Positions 44,713 through 53,032 of a DNA stretch of 64,000 nt are shown in pieces; positions within the stretch are counted from its first letter, which is position 1, and each line of letters starts with the position of its first letter. The notes beneath the pieces were generated by a model. The model saw only the letters and a program-made list of their open reading frames with translations. It was not told the DNA's origin and did no database searches. Source of the stretch: Deltaproteobacteria bacterium. Its GTDB lineage: Bacteria > Myxococcota_A > Polyangia > JAAYKL01. The position numbers and the translations under genes were made by a program. The DNA is taken from positions 1 to 64,000 of the forward strand of contig JAFGXQ010000208.1 of NCBI GenBank assembly GCA_016936575.1, read 5' to 3'.

Positions 44713-46260
44713 ATGGACAAGCAGAAAGTATTTGTATTTGACACCACATTGAGAGATGGAGAACAATCCGCAGGGGTTTCTTTCTCCCTCAATCAAAAGC
44801 TTAAAATAGCTCATCAACTCCAAAAACTAGGCGTCGACATCATCGAAGCGGGTTTTCCCCGCACATCTCCTGGTGACCTGGAAGCAGTACAGCACATTGC
44901 CAAAGAGGTTCGCGAATGTACCATCTGCGCGTTGGCTCGCTGTATCAAAGGAGACATCGAAGCGGCCTGGGAAGGCGTGAAGGACGCAGCCAACCCGCGA
45001 ATTCATACGTTTATCAACACCAGCGACATTCAAATTGAAAATCAGTTGAAGAAAACACGTGAACAGGTATTGGAGCAGGCAATTGAAAGTATCAAGCTGG
45101 CAAAACGTTTCACCTCAAACGTGGAATTCAGCCCGATGGATGCCACCCGCTCCGATAAAGAATTTTTATTTCGGATTATCGAAGCGGCGATTGCCCACGG
45201 GGCAACTACCATTAACGTGCCCGACTCTGTGGGATATGCCATCCCCTCTGAACACGGCAACATGTTTAAGGAAATTATCGAAAGAGTTCCCAACTCGGAC
45301 AAAGCCGTGTTCAGTTGTCATGCGCACAATGACTTGGGGTTGGCCTCGGCCAACGCACTTTCAGCAGTGCAGAACGGGGTTCGACAAATCGAAGTTGCCA
45401 TGAACGGTATCGGCGAACGCGCAGGCAATACCGCACTGGAAGAGGTTGTGATGGCGCTGAAAACCCGTGAAGAGCAGTTGGGCGTGTACACCACCATTAA
45501 TACCAAGGAACTCTATCGCACCAGCCAACTGGTGGAACGCATTTCAGGAATGCCGGTGCAATGGAACAAGGCGATTGTCGGCAAGAATTCGTTTCGACAC
45601 GGCTCCGGCATTCATCAGGACGGCATTTTGAAGAAGCGCGAAACATGGGAGATCATTGATCCCGCGTCTATCGGCATTCCCAACGGCACGCAACTGGTCA
45701 TGGGAAAATTGTCGGGCAGCCACGCCTTTGCAAAACACGTGGAAGAGTTGGGATATCAGCTTCCCGAGGAACAAATGACCAAGGCGTTCGAGGATTTTAA
45801 AAACCTTGCCGACAAAAAGAAGAATATAGACGATCGCGATATTGAAGCAATTGTAGCCCAACGAACTGGTGAAGTGTTCAGCCCCAAATGGACGGTCGAT
45901 CATATCCACGTTGCTTCGGGCACTCACGCGATTGCCACCGCAACAATCCGCCTGAAAGACGCCGATGGAAACGCTAAAACCGATGCGGCGGCAGGTGACG
46001 GTCCGATTGACGCCATTTGTGTCGCTGTCAATCGCATCATCGAGGCTGACCCGTCGCTCACCGGCTACTCGGTGCAAAACGTAACCGAGGGAATTGATGC
46101 GCAGGGAACGGTGGTACTTCGAATAAAAGACGAAGATGATACGTTTTACAGTGGTCAAGCCTCTGACACAGATGTTATTATTGCCAGCGCAAAAGCATAT
46201 GTAAACGCGGTAAATCGAATGCTTCTGATGCGCGCCAAGAAAGCGAGTATGGCGCAATAA
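44713..46260 (+). CDS. leuA: 2-Isopropylmalate synthase
   Basis: First committed step of leucine synthesis, joining acetyl-CoA and 2-oxoisovalerate. 515 residues. The TIM barrel has DTTLRDGEQSAGVSF and the metal motif CHAHNDLGLASAN; RHGSGIHQDGILK marks the flexible domain, and the C-terminal regulatory domain (~390-515) for leucine feedback is complete. ATG 44713 has GGAAGGAG 6 nt upstream; a TTG two codons earlier is less likely. The 184-bp gap after nnr is AT-rich; a 25-codon open frame at 44617-44694 lacks leucine codon clusters and I see no attenuator. leuC and leuD are 12 kb away. Confidence 0.96.
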   Translation: MDKQKVFVFDTTLRDGEQSAGVSFSLNQKLKIAHQLQKLGVDIIEAGFPRTSPGDLEAVQHIAKEVRECTICALARCIKGDIEAAWEGVKDAANPRIHTFINTSDIQIENQLKKTREQVLEQAIESIKLAKRFTSNVEFSPMDATRSDKEFLFRIIEAAIAHGATTINVPDSVGYAIPSEHGNMFKEIIERVPNSDKAVFSCHAHNDLGLASANALSAVQNGVRQIEVAMNGIGERAGNTALEEVVMALKTREEQLGVYTTINTKELYRTSQLVERISGMPVQWNKAIVGKNSFRHGSGIHQDGILKKRETWEIIDPASIGIPNGTQLVMGKLSGSHAFAKHVEELGYQLPEEQMTKAFEDFKNLADKKKNIDDRDIEAIVAQRTGEVFSPKWTVDHIHVASGTHAIATATIRLKDADGNAKTDAAAGDGPIDAICVAVNRIIEADPSLTGYSVQNVTEGIDAQGTVVLRIKDEDDTFYSGQASDTDVIIASAKAYVNAVNRMLLMRAKKASMAQ

Positions 46261-46282
46261 CAGCTCCGCGAAGGAGGCACCT

Positions 46283-46738
46283 TTGAACACTGGCCGCAAA
46301 CGCCCCCAATTCTTTATAATTGATCGGGCAATCGTTTCAGACACCCTCAAAAAAGTAGTTGATGCCAAACGGGCGCTTCGGGAGAACTCACATATAAGTG
46401 TCAGCGAAGCCGTTAAAGCTGTGGATTTATCTCGTAGTGCTTTCTACAAATACAAAGACTACATATTCCCGTTTTATGAAGACAGTCTGGGAAGAAATCT
46501 GACTTTTTCATTCGATTTGAAAGATGCGGCTGGTCTTCTTTCCAAGGTGCTTACCACTATCGCCGAGACCGGAGCCAATATACTGACCATCAATCAGACC
46601 ATTCCCATCAATTCAATCGCGAATATCGTGATCACACTTGAAACCACCAGCATGGTCTCCCCCATCGAAGATCTGTTCGACAATCTCAAGGTTCTCGATG
46701 GGTTATTCAACTTCCGCATCATCGCCAGAGTCGCGTGA
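46283..46738 (+). CDS. ACT-domain protein, UPF0735 (PheB-like)
   Basis: 151-residue protein: an N-terminal helical part (FFIIDRAIVSDTLKKVVDAKRAL, then SVSEAVKAVDLSRSAFYKYKDYIFPF) resembling a helix-turn-helix, and a C-terminal ACT domain (LTFSFDLKDAAGLLSKVLTTIAETGANILTINQTIP). ACT domains bind amino acids, so regulation by an amino acid is likely; the family was once linked to PheB/chorismate mutase without proof. The start is TTG at 46283 with AGGAGG 6 nt upstream, 22 nt after leuA, so co-transcription is likely. Convergent with trkH at 13 bp. Confidence 0.82.
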   Translation: MNTGRKRPQFFIIDRAIVSDTLKKVVDAKRALRENSHISVSEAVKAVDLSRSAFYKYKDYIFPFYEDSLGRNLTFSFDLKDAAGLLSKVLTTIAETGANILTINQTIPINSIANIVITLETTSMVSPIEDLFDNLKVLDGLFNFRIIARVA

Positions 46739-46751
46739 ACCACGCGCCCGA

Positions 46752-48332
46752 CTATTTGCGCCAAAACTCGGGAGTCAGCACAATCAGTACGGAATAAATT
46801 TCCAAACGACCGATAACCATCAAGAAAATCTGATGCCATTTCAGTCCAGCGCTGAAAAAATTGTAGTTGGCCGCCGGCCCCACATCTCCTAGTCCCGGAC
46901 CGATATTGCCGAGTGTCGCACCGACCACCGTTGTAGAGGTAATCAAATCGTAGCCGAACAACGCGAAAACAACAACACTGAGCAGAAACACACCCAAATA
47001 CAACGCAATGAATCCTGCTACAGAAATGACGACAGATACCGGAACGACCCCTTTGGCGAGCTTTGTCTGAATGACACCGTGGGGATGGACCAGTTGTTTT
47101 AATTCGGTAATAGCCAACCGCGTCATCAGAAATACGCGAACACATTTTATACCACCCCCGGTCGACCCCGCGCATCCACCCACAAAAAATGTAACCAGCA
47201 ACAGCATTTTCGCGCCGACGCTCCATAAATCAAAATTGGCTGAGGAAAACCCTGTCGTGGTCAGAATTGACAATGACTGGAACACACCGGCTCGTAGCGC
47301 TCCGTGCACCCCTTCCCTTTTGTCAAAAAAGAGAATCAGGGCAACTCCAATCGCCACAACTGCGAACACAATCAGATAAAAACGAAATTCCGCATCTTTC
47401 AAATGAACGAATCGTTTTCTTCGTATTGAGTTGAAATGAAGCGAAAAATTTGCACCGGCAAGCAGCATAAAAACCGCGATAATCCACTCAGATGCAGGGC
47501 TCTGCAACGTTTCAATCGATGACGCCAACGGAGAAAATCCGCCGGTCGCCATTGTCGCAAACGCATGACAAATTGCGAGATACGGCCCCTGCCCGGTGAG
47601 TAGCAACAATACAAACTGTACAAATGTTAAACCGGCGTACACCTTCCACAAGAGACGCGCGGTTTCTGCCACGCGCGGTGCCATTTTGTCTTTTACCGGG
47701 CCGGGAACCTCCGCTTTGAAAAGCTGCATTCCCCCGACTCCCAATAGAGGCAGCAACGCCACACCGAATACGATAATCCCCATTCCCCCCAGAAAATGTG
47801 TTACTGCCCGCCAAAACAAAATGCCGTGCGGAAGACCTCCGGCACGAGAATCCGGGCGCTGCCACAAACCGGCCTCCAAAATGGTTGCACCCGTGGTGGT
47901 AAATCCCGAAGTGGATTCAAACACCGCGTTGGTGAACGAGCAGAATTCACGACCGATTCCTTTATCGAGTCGACAATCTGCTTTCTGTACATTCAAGCCA
48001 CCTTCTTCGACGTCGTGAATTGCGCCGTTAAACCATATCGAGGGTACCTGTGCATAAAAAAAGTATGGCAGCGCACCAACAATACACGCGGCAAACCAAC
48101 CGAAAGTGACAATCGCAAACGCGGAGCGATGCGACACTTCCATCCGCTCTGTCGGACGCCCGGACAAAAAGAACATCGCCAGACCAATAAAGAGTGTGAC
48201 GCCTCCGGCCAGCATCAATGAAAACAAATCTTCTTCTTGGTAACCGAGCGACACCACAGCTGCAACAAACATCGCGCAGGCGATTCCTGCCAACAGCATA
48301 CCGATTATTTTTACAATTGCCCGTAAATGCAT
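46752..48332 (-). CDS. trkH: Trk-type potassium uptake membrane subunit
   Basis: 526-residue TrkH/KtrB superfamily channel subunit with about ten or more transmembrane helices in four M1-P-M2 repeats. Selectivity-filter segments are visible: STSGFTTTGATIL, ATMATGGFSPLAS, LTTTGFSSANFDLW and TLGNIGPGLGDVG. TrkH normally needs a cytosolic TrkA gating protein; no trkA is in the window. Instead it follows, 39 bp downstream on the same strand, a gene for a P-type ATPase homologue without catalytic residues. Translation initiation signals at ATG 48332 are weak, which fits coupling or read-through from that gene. Confidence 0.9.
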   Translation of the reverse strand: MHLRAIVKIIGMLLAGIACAMFVAAVVSLGYQEEDLFSLMLAGGVTLFIGLAMFFLSGRPTERMEVSHRSAFAIVTFGWFAACIVGALPYFFYAQVPSIWFNGAIHDVEEGGLNVQKADCRLDKGIGREFCSFTNAVFESTSGFTTTGATILEAGLWQRPDSRAGGLPHGILFWRAVTHFLGGMGIIVFGVALLPLLGVGGMQLFKAEVPGPVKDKMAPRVAETARLLWKVYAGLTFVQFVLLLLTGQGPYLAICHAFATMATGGFSPLASSIETLQSPASEWIIAVFMLLAGANFSLHFNSIRRKRFVHLKDAEFRFYLIVFAVVAIGVALILFFDKREGVHGALRAGVFQSLSILTTTGFSSANFDLWSVGAKMLLLVTFFVGGCAGSTGGGIKCVRVFLMTRLAITELKQLVHPHGVIQTKLAKGVVPVSVVISVAGFIALYLGVFLLSVVVFALFGYDLITSTTVVGATLGNIGPGLGDVGPAANYNFFSAGLKWHQIFLMVIGRLEIYSVLIVLTPEFWRK

Positions 48333-48371
48333 TTTCGTGCGTACTTTTCCAATCCGGCGCTTCGTACAGGT

Positions 48372-50396
48372 CTATTTTTTTCTTGCCAGCCCCACCATCT
48401 GCAATCCCCGGGATACCCGTTTTTTCAGTTCCTGCTGTCCACGCTGCAGCGTCGAATACGGCCCGCTAATCGTACTGAAAAATGACATTGCGGCAACCGC
48501 TGCGGCAACGCCGAAAACCATTGCCGGAGTTCGCCAGCCCACTGCGAAACAAATGCCCAAACAGAACAACAATATACTCGACAACAAATTTGTTACAACA
48601 CTTCGACGCGCAGCCAACGCCGCTTCAAACAAAGATGCAATCGTCGCCAATCTCTTCCCCCTCAAATCGATACCGGCCATACTCGTTTTTTTTACGACAT
48701 CTCCTATCGCGATAGCGCAATCTGCCATATCAACATTCTGTTCGAACTCGTCTCCTGCGCCGAGTAAAGCCACCAATTCGCCGCTTTTTTGCAGTCTTCC
48801 AATCACATCTTCAAGATGTGATTTACCGCTCCCGAACTGAACACGCTCAATTCCAATTCGGCTGCCCAGCGCCTGCGCCGCGTCCACCTCGGCGGAAGTC
48901 ATCATTACCGGCTCAACACCCAACATCAACAACTGCTGAATGCTGCTTTGCACTCCTTCCCGGAGCATCTCATCCACAGCGAAAAAAGCGGATAATTGAC
49001 CATCCAGGGCAACATACATCACCCGCCGTCCGCTCTGCTCCAGCTCATGAGCGGCTTCCTCTACCACTGCGGTGGAAATACCCGCATCCAGCATATACAA
49101 TCTCGAACCGCAAAGCAGTGTTCCGAAAAGGGTGTTGCCGCGAACACCGACGCCGTCGATACGCTCTGCAGCAGCCTTCTCTATCTGTTTTACCCCGTGT
49201 TCGCTACAATATCTTAAAATCGCACGGGAATAGCGATCGTCATGAAGCGAAGACTCCACCGCGTACAACGCACTCAACACGTGAGCTTCATGCACGTTGT
49301 CACAAAATTTAAAATCCACCACTGTCACATCTTTACGGGTCAGGGTTTCACTGGAAAGAAACAGCAGCGTTCTCGCTTTGGAAAGTGAGTCTACCGCATT
49401 GGCATCTCTGATGTTACCTCCCATTTTACCAACCAGCAATGCCACTTTCAAATGTGCGTCTCCGGTTACCATGCGCAGCAACCTGGGTTCCAAAACGAGG
49501 AGTAAAATTGCGGAACCTAGTAAACACTCTGACAGCGGAACGATTCCCAATAAATACAGACTTCCACCAATTCCGAACGATAATGGAATCCGCGCCCAGT
49601 CCATGACCATTGCCACTTTCCGAATTCTTACCGCCATTGGAGAGTTGTCGCGCCATTCCCGCGACCCCCACGACATTGATTTTCCCGCGGCAACCTGCAA
49701 GACGCCGCTGTAACGGCGCGAAATAAATTCCAGACAACGCCCAATCGCACGCACTCCGGGCAGCCCCAACGCCGCCAATTGCTGCCACAAAGGGTCAGAA
49801 CAAATCATTGAACTTACAGCGACTGCGACCGCAGCAAACGGTGTAGCCGCGGCATTCGCTATGGCCGCGAACCCGTTTTTAAATTCACGATATATTCCCA
49901 TGCCCAGGCTGAACAGAATACCTGCGCCGACAACCCCCCGGCTTGCCCATGCGAAATTATAATGAGTATGAACTATAACTAAAAGCACCGAAAAAAACAG
50001 GATTCCTCCCAGTTCAACAAGCCAGGGTCTAAAGACGTTCCAATAGACAAACTGAGACGTCGTTCGCCTTGTCAACTGTTGCGGTTCAATATTTGCAAAA
50101 GGCGTATCGGTGAGGCGGCCTTCATCGAAATGTTTACCGGCACCGGCTGAAATAGATGAATCAACGGCAGTTGCTTTCACATCGGACGGTACAGCCTTCC
50201 CCCCCGTGACCGGTACCGATGAAGTAGAACCCTCTTCAGCGGAACCACTGCGTTTTAAAAACAATTCCCTGCATGTGGTCGAACAGAAATGGGTAATCTT
50301 TCCGTCAACGATACTCACTGCTGCGGCACGAAGCGGATCAACATTCGCATTACAGAAGGGGCAGCGTTTTCCCGTGTCATTTACCGAATCGTTCAT
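48372..50396 (-). CDS. Catalytically dead P1B-type ATPase homologue with N-terminal TRASH-like zinc finger
   Basis: 674 residues. C12-x2-C15 and C38-x3-C42 (HFCSTTC) form a TRASH/YHS-like metal-binding finger. Then come a disordered stretch, about six membrane helices and a C-terminal soluble domain still alignable to P1B ATPases: SKARTLLF-LSSETLT stands where DKTGTLT should be (Leu347 replaces the phosphorylated Asp), ESSLHDDRYSRAI replaces the SEHP helix, MMTSAE replaces LTGDN and GAGDEFEQNV replaces GDGxNDxxAL. No TGES actuator loop or CPC membrane motif remains. It therefore cannot be a normal pump. ATG 50396 is chosen for GGAAAC upstream; the frame opens at 50519. It probably forms an operon with trkH. 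Confidence 0.75.
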   Translation of the reverse strand: MNDSVNDTGKRCPFCNANVDPLRAAAVSIVDGKITHFCSTTCRELFLKRSGSAEEGSTSSVPVTGGKAVPSDVKATAVDSSISAGAGKHFDEGRLTDTPFANIEPQQLTRRTTSQFVYWNVFRPWLVELGGILFFSVLLVIVHTHYNFAWASRGVVGAGILFSLGMGIYREFKNGFAAIANAAATPFAAVAVAVSSMICSDPLWQQLAALGLPGVRAIGRCLEFISRRYSGVLQVAAGKSMSWGSREWRDNSPMAVRIRKVAMVMDWARIPLSFGIGGSLYLLGIVPLSECLLGSAILLLVLEPRLLRMVTGDAHLKVALLVGKMGGNIRDANAVDSLSKARTLLFLSSETLTRKDVTVVDFKFCDNVHEAHVLSALYAVESSLHDDRYSRAILRYCSEHGVKQIEKAAAERIDGVGVRGNTLFGTLLCGSRLYMLDAGISTAVVEEAAHELEQSGRRVMYVALDGQLSAFFAVDEMLREGVQSSIQQLLMLGVEPVMMTSAEVDAAQALGSRIGIERVQFGSGKSHLEDVIGRLQKSGELVALLGAGDEFEQNVDMADCAIAIGDVVKKTSMAGIDLRGKRLATIASLFEAALAARRSVVTNLLSSILLFCLGICFAVGWRTPAMVFGVAAAVAAMSFFSTISGPYSTLQRGQQELKKRVSRGLQMVGLARKK

Positions 50397-50538
50397 ATTG
50401 TTTCCAAATATACTACCGTTCGCGGCATACCTACCAGCGACATCGAGCGGCATATTACTGTTTACGCAGCGAAATTCAACGTGAATACTTGCGTCAACAA
50501 ATTTAATAACCGACAGCACCCGGGAAAGATTCCATTTG

Positions 50539-50557
50539 GTTTACCGTCTTGGTAAAC
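50539..50557. promoter_or_regulatory. Perfect dyad GTTTACC-N5-GGTAAAC (operator-like)
   Basis: Seven-base arms at 50539-50545 and 50551-50557 with a 5-base centre, 19 bp in all, the size of a dimeric repressor site. It lies about 145 bp upstream of the pseudo-ATPase start. No run of T follows, so a terminator is unlikely. The regulator is unknown. Confidence 0.5.
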
Positions 50558-50647
50558 AAATTCAATAAACATAAAAAGAGGAATAAAATAAATTGTTTAT
50601 AAATTGTCATTTTAGATCTTTTTTCATAAGTACACGTCTGCTACTAT

Positions 50648-50672
50648 CGGGAGCGAAAAATTTGTGCTCCCG
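50648..50672. promoter_or_regulatory. Perfect dyad CGGGAGC-N11-GCTCCCG
   Basis: Seven-base arms at 50648-50654 and 50666-50672, directly abutting an extended -10 like TGCTACTAT. It may be an operator overlapping the start of transcription or a hairpin in the leader of the coiled-coil gene, whose ATG is at 50715. The sequence alone does not decide between these. Confidence 0.45.
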
Positions 50673-50714
50673 TAAGACTTGGGGTTAATTCGAACATTTC
50701 AATACGAGGTCAAT

Positions 50715-51494
50715 ATGGCAAGAAAGACTGATACCAGCGAAAATTCTGTGAACTTCGCCCTTCAAGAGTTGATGGGAATGGAAGATGACCGTCAAACCAA
50801 AGAGGAAGAAGAGCGCAGGCGTATAGAAGAAGAAGAGCGCAAACGTAAAGAAGAAGAAGAGAGAGCTCGTAAGGAAGCCGAAGAACGCGCTCGTCGCGAA
50901 GAAGAAGAACGTCGTATTGCGGAAGAAAAAGCAAGAGAGAACGAAGAGCTTCGCAAGCAGGCAGAACTTGAAGCTGCCCGCGTTCGCGCCGCCAAGGAGG
51001 CCGAAGCCGAAACACGTCTGGCAGAACAACAACGACTGCTTGAGCATGAAGCGGAGCTGAAACGAATCGAAGCCGAAAAAGCGGGTGTTCCCGTATGGGT
51101 ATGGGGGATCGTCGCAGCGATTATCCTCATCGGCGCCGGTATCGGTATCTGGCAGTATCAGTCTGCCCAAGCCGAAAAAGAAGCGATTCGCCAGAAGGCC
51201 GAGCAGGAGCGAATCATGGCCGAAGAGGAGAAAGCGCGTCTGGAGCGTGAATCACAGGAAAAACTGGCCGCGGAACGAGCTGAAAAAGAACGTCTCGCTC
51301 GTGAAAAATCTGCAGCGGAATCCACTCTGGCGCAAAAAGAGGCGATGGAACGCGCAAAACGCGAAGCCGAAGCCCGTGCGGCTGCAGCCAAATCGACCCG
51401 TAAGCGGACCAGCAGCAAATCCGCCGGCGGAGGCACCAAGAAAACAGGTGGTGGCGTCGGTTCTGCAGACCCGCTCAGCGGACTTGATCTCTAG
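50715..51494 (+). CDS. Charged coiled-coil protein with single transmembrane helix
   Basis: 259 residues. Residues ~25-110 are a nearly uninterrupted Glu/Arg/Lys coiled coil, followed by one transmembrane helix (VPVWVWGIVAAIILIGAGIGIW), a second coiled coil of ~75 residues and a Lys/Ser/Gly tail ending SADPLSGLDL. It looks TolA/TonB-like in composition, but there is no TonB or TolA C-terminal domain, so function is unknown. The ATG at 50715 follows GAGGTCAAT; the open frame starts at 50679. A strong terminator follows. Confidence 0.65.
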   Translation: MARKTDTSENSVNFALQELMGMEDDRQTKEEEERRRIEEEERKRKEEEERARKEAEERARREEEERRIAEEKARENEELRKQAELEAARVRAAKEAEAETRLAEQQRLLEHEAELKRIEAEKAGVPVWVWGIVAAIILIGAGIGIWQYQSAQAEKEAIRQKAEQERIMAEEEKARLERESQEKLAAERAEKERLAREKSAAESTLAQKEAMERAKREAEARAAAAKSTRKRTSSKSAGGGTKKTGGGVGSADPLSGLDL

Positions 51495-51520
51495 TCTTCA
51501 ATCCATCGAAATGACAACTA

Positions 51521-51554
51521 CGGGGCTTCACCAACATGAAGCCCCGTTTTTTTT
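51521..51554 (+). terminator. Intrinsic terminator
   Basis: Perfect 10-bp stem (CGGGGCTTCA / TGAAGCCCCG) with a 6-base loop at 51521-51546, followed by eight T residues (51547-51554). It ends the coiled-coil gene transcript. pyrF starts only 20 bp later, so pyrF must be expressed through partial read-through or from a very short promoter. Confidence 0.92.
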
Positions 51555-51573
51555 AGGAAAGTGACGAAAAGCA

Positions 51574-52290
51574 ATGACCGTTCAACTGGAAGATGCGAGA
51601 AAACGACTCATTTTGGCCCTTGATGTACCCGGGCTCGATGAAGCGAAAATACTACTGGATAAAATACAGGGAAAAGTGGGTCTGGTAAAAGTGGGACTGG
51701 AGCTGTTCACGGCGTGCGGCCCTGCGGCGGTTCAGGCGGTACGTGAACGCGATATCGATGTTTTTCTTGATTTAAAGCTGCACGACATTCCCGCCACTGT
51801 TGCGGGTGCGGTACGAAGTGCCCTGGCACTTGACGTCGCGATGCTTACCGTTCACACCGGGGGCAGCACAGCAATGCTGGAAGCCGCCGCAAAGGAAGCC
51901 GCCGGTAAAATTAACGTACTGGGTGTTACGCTGCTTACCAGTATGGGAGAGGACGATCTGGCACCGGTGTGCCTGACCGGCAATCCATCCGACATCGTAT
52001 CTGCCCGGGCAACGCTTGCAGCTAAATGCGGTCTCGGAGGTATTGTATGCAGTCCCAAAGAGGTTTCGCTTGTCCGCGCTGCGGTCGGTCCGAATATCTC
52101 GATTATCACCCCTGGAATCCGCCCCGCCGGCGCGTCTATGGGAGATCAGAAAAGAGCGGCCACCCCGAAAAGCGCAATTGCGGATGGTTCGGATTATCTC
52201 GTCGTCGGACGGCCCATTCGGGGGGCGGAAAATCCCGCTGCAGCAGCAGACGAAATTGTAAAAGAAATCGCCGAAGCGCTGTCTGAATAA
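51574..52290 (+). CDS. pyrF: Orotidine 5'-phosphate decarboxylase
   Basis: Last step of UMP synthesis. 238 residues, usual for the bacterial short form. LILALDVPGLDEA begins the barrel; the catalytic motif is FLDLKLHDIPATV; phosphate-binding GIRPAGASMGDQKR and VGRPI are present. It starts just after the terminator and ends 1 nt before rlmB, so pyrF-rlmB-glycosyltransferase are probably one transcript. Confidence 0.95.
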   Translation: MTVQLEDARKRLILALDVPGLDEAKILLDKIQGKVGLVKVGLELFTACGPAAVQAVRERDIDVFLDLKLHDIPATVAGAVRSALALDVAMLTVHTGGSTAMLEAAAKEAAGKINVLGVTLLTSMGEDDLAPVCLTGNPSDIVSARATLAAKCGLGGIVCSPKEVSLVRAAVGPNISIITPGIRPAGASMGDQKRAATPKSAIADGSDYLVVGRPIRGAENPAAAADEIVKEIAEALSE

Positions 52291-52291
52291 A

Positions 52292-53032
52292 ATGAAACGA
52301 ATTATTGCCGGCCCCAATCAGGTTGAAGAAGCTATAAAAGCGGGGGCTGAGTTGCATGTATTATATATCCAGTCCGGACTCGCCCAGAAAACGGCTGCGC
52401 GCCTGTATCATCTCGCAGAAAAGCATCATGTGAAAACACAAGCGGTTGATAAATCCAGCCTGGAAATTCTTGCGAAAGGGTTGACCCACCAGGGAGTAAT
52501 CGCGCTCTGCGGAGAATTTCCGTACACCTCTGTCGATATGTTCCTGCAGACCATTCACGACGCTCTCGAAAGTACCGTTGTACTGTTGGACCAGATACAA
52601 GACCCCGGAAACCTGGGTGCTATTATCCGCAGCGCATACAGCCTTGGCGCGGATGGATTGTTCATTACCAAAAACCGATCCGCGCAGGTCACTGCGGCGA
52701 CGGTACGCGCTTCTGTCGGCGCAAGCGAACTGCTTCCCATCGTACGTATTGTCAACCTGGTAGCAACCATCCAACAGCTGAAAGACGCCGGATTTCAGTT
52801 GTTCGGCGCAGCGCTGGACGGTGCGGAATCCCTTTCCGACGTAACTTTCAGTCCCAAAACGGCCATTGTTCTTGGCAACGAAGGAAAGGGAATTCGAAAA
52901 CTCACCGCCGAGAACTGCGACTTCCTGTTTCGAATTCCGATGGCGACAGATTTTGAATCTCTGAATGTTTCCGCCGCGGGAGCGATTGTTTTGTACGAAC
53001 GATTTCGCGCTCAAATGAACCGTGATGCCTAG
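52292..53032 (+). CDS. rlmB: 23S rRNA (guanosine-2'-O-)-methyltransferase RlmB-like (TrmH family)
   Basis: SPOUT-class methyltransferase of 246 residues. The N-terminal substrate-binding domain (1-85) includes GPNQVEEAIKAGAELHVLYIQSG. The knotted C-terminal domain has LDQIQDPGNLGAIIRSAYSLGADGLFI, ALVLGNEGKGIRKL-type and IPM-----SLNVSAAGAIVLYE motifs. The family modifies G2251 of 23S rRNA in E. coli. Overlaps the next gene by 8 nt. Confidence 0.93.
   Translation: MKRIIAGPNQVEEAIKAGAELHVLYIQSGLAQKTAARLYHLAEKHHVKTQAVDKSSLEILAKGLTHQGVIALCGEFPYTSVDMFLQTIHDALESTVVLLDQIQDPGNLGAIIRSAYSLGADGLFITKNRSAQVTAATVRASVGASELLPIVRIVNLVATIQQLKDAGFQLFGAALDGAESLSDVTFSPKTAIVLGNEGKGIRKLTAENCDFLFRIPMATDFESLNVSAAGAIVLYERFRAQMNRDA

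Larger units (their letters stand above)
50397..50714. other. Divergent control region with two dyads
   Basis: 318 bp between two outward-facing genes (pseudo-ATPase to the left, coiled-coil protein to the right). The left third is an open but unlikely N-terminal extension of the ATPase frame. The rest is AT-rich and holds two perfect 7-bp-arm inverted repeats, listed separately, and an extended -10 like sequence TGCTACTAT at 50639-50647. I see no RNA gene. Confidence 0.5.

Noticed and set aside
50685-51170. 161-codon minus-strand open frame opposite the coiled-coil gene
   Set aside because: Phe/Leu runs mirror GAA-rich sense codons; it is an artefact of the Glu/Lys repeat.
50715-51494. TolA or TonB assignment for the coiled-coil membrane protein
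   Set aside because: No TolA/TonB C-terminal domain, no ExbB/ExbD or TolQR genes nearby; similarity is only of composition.
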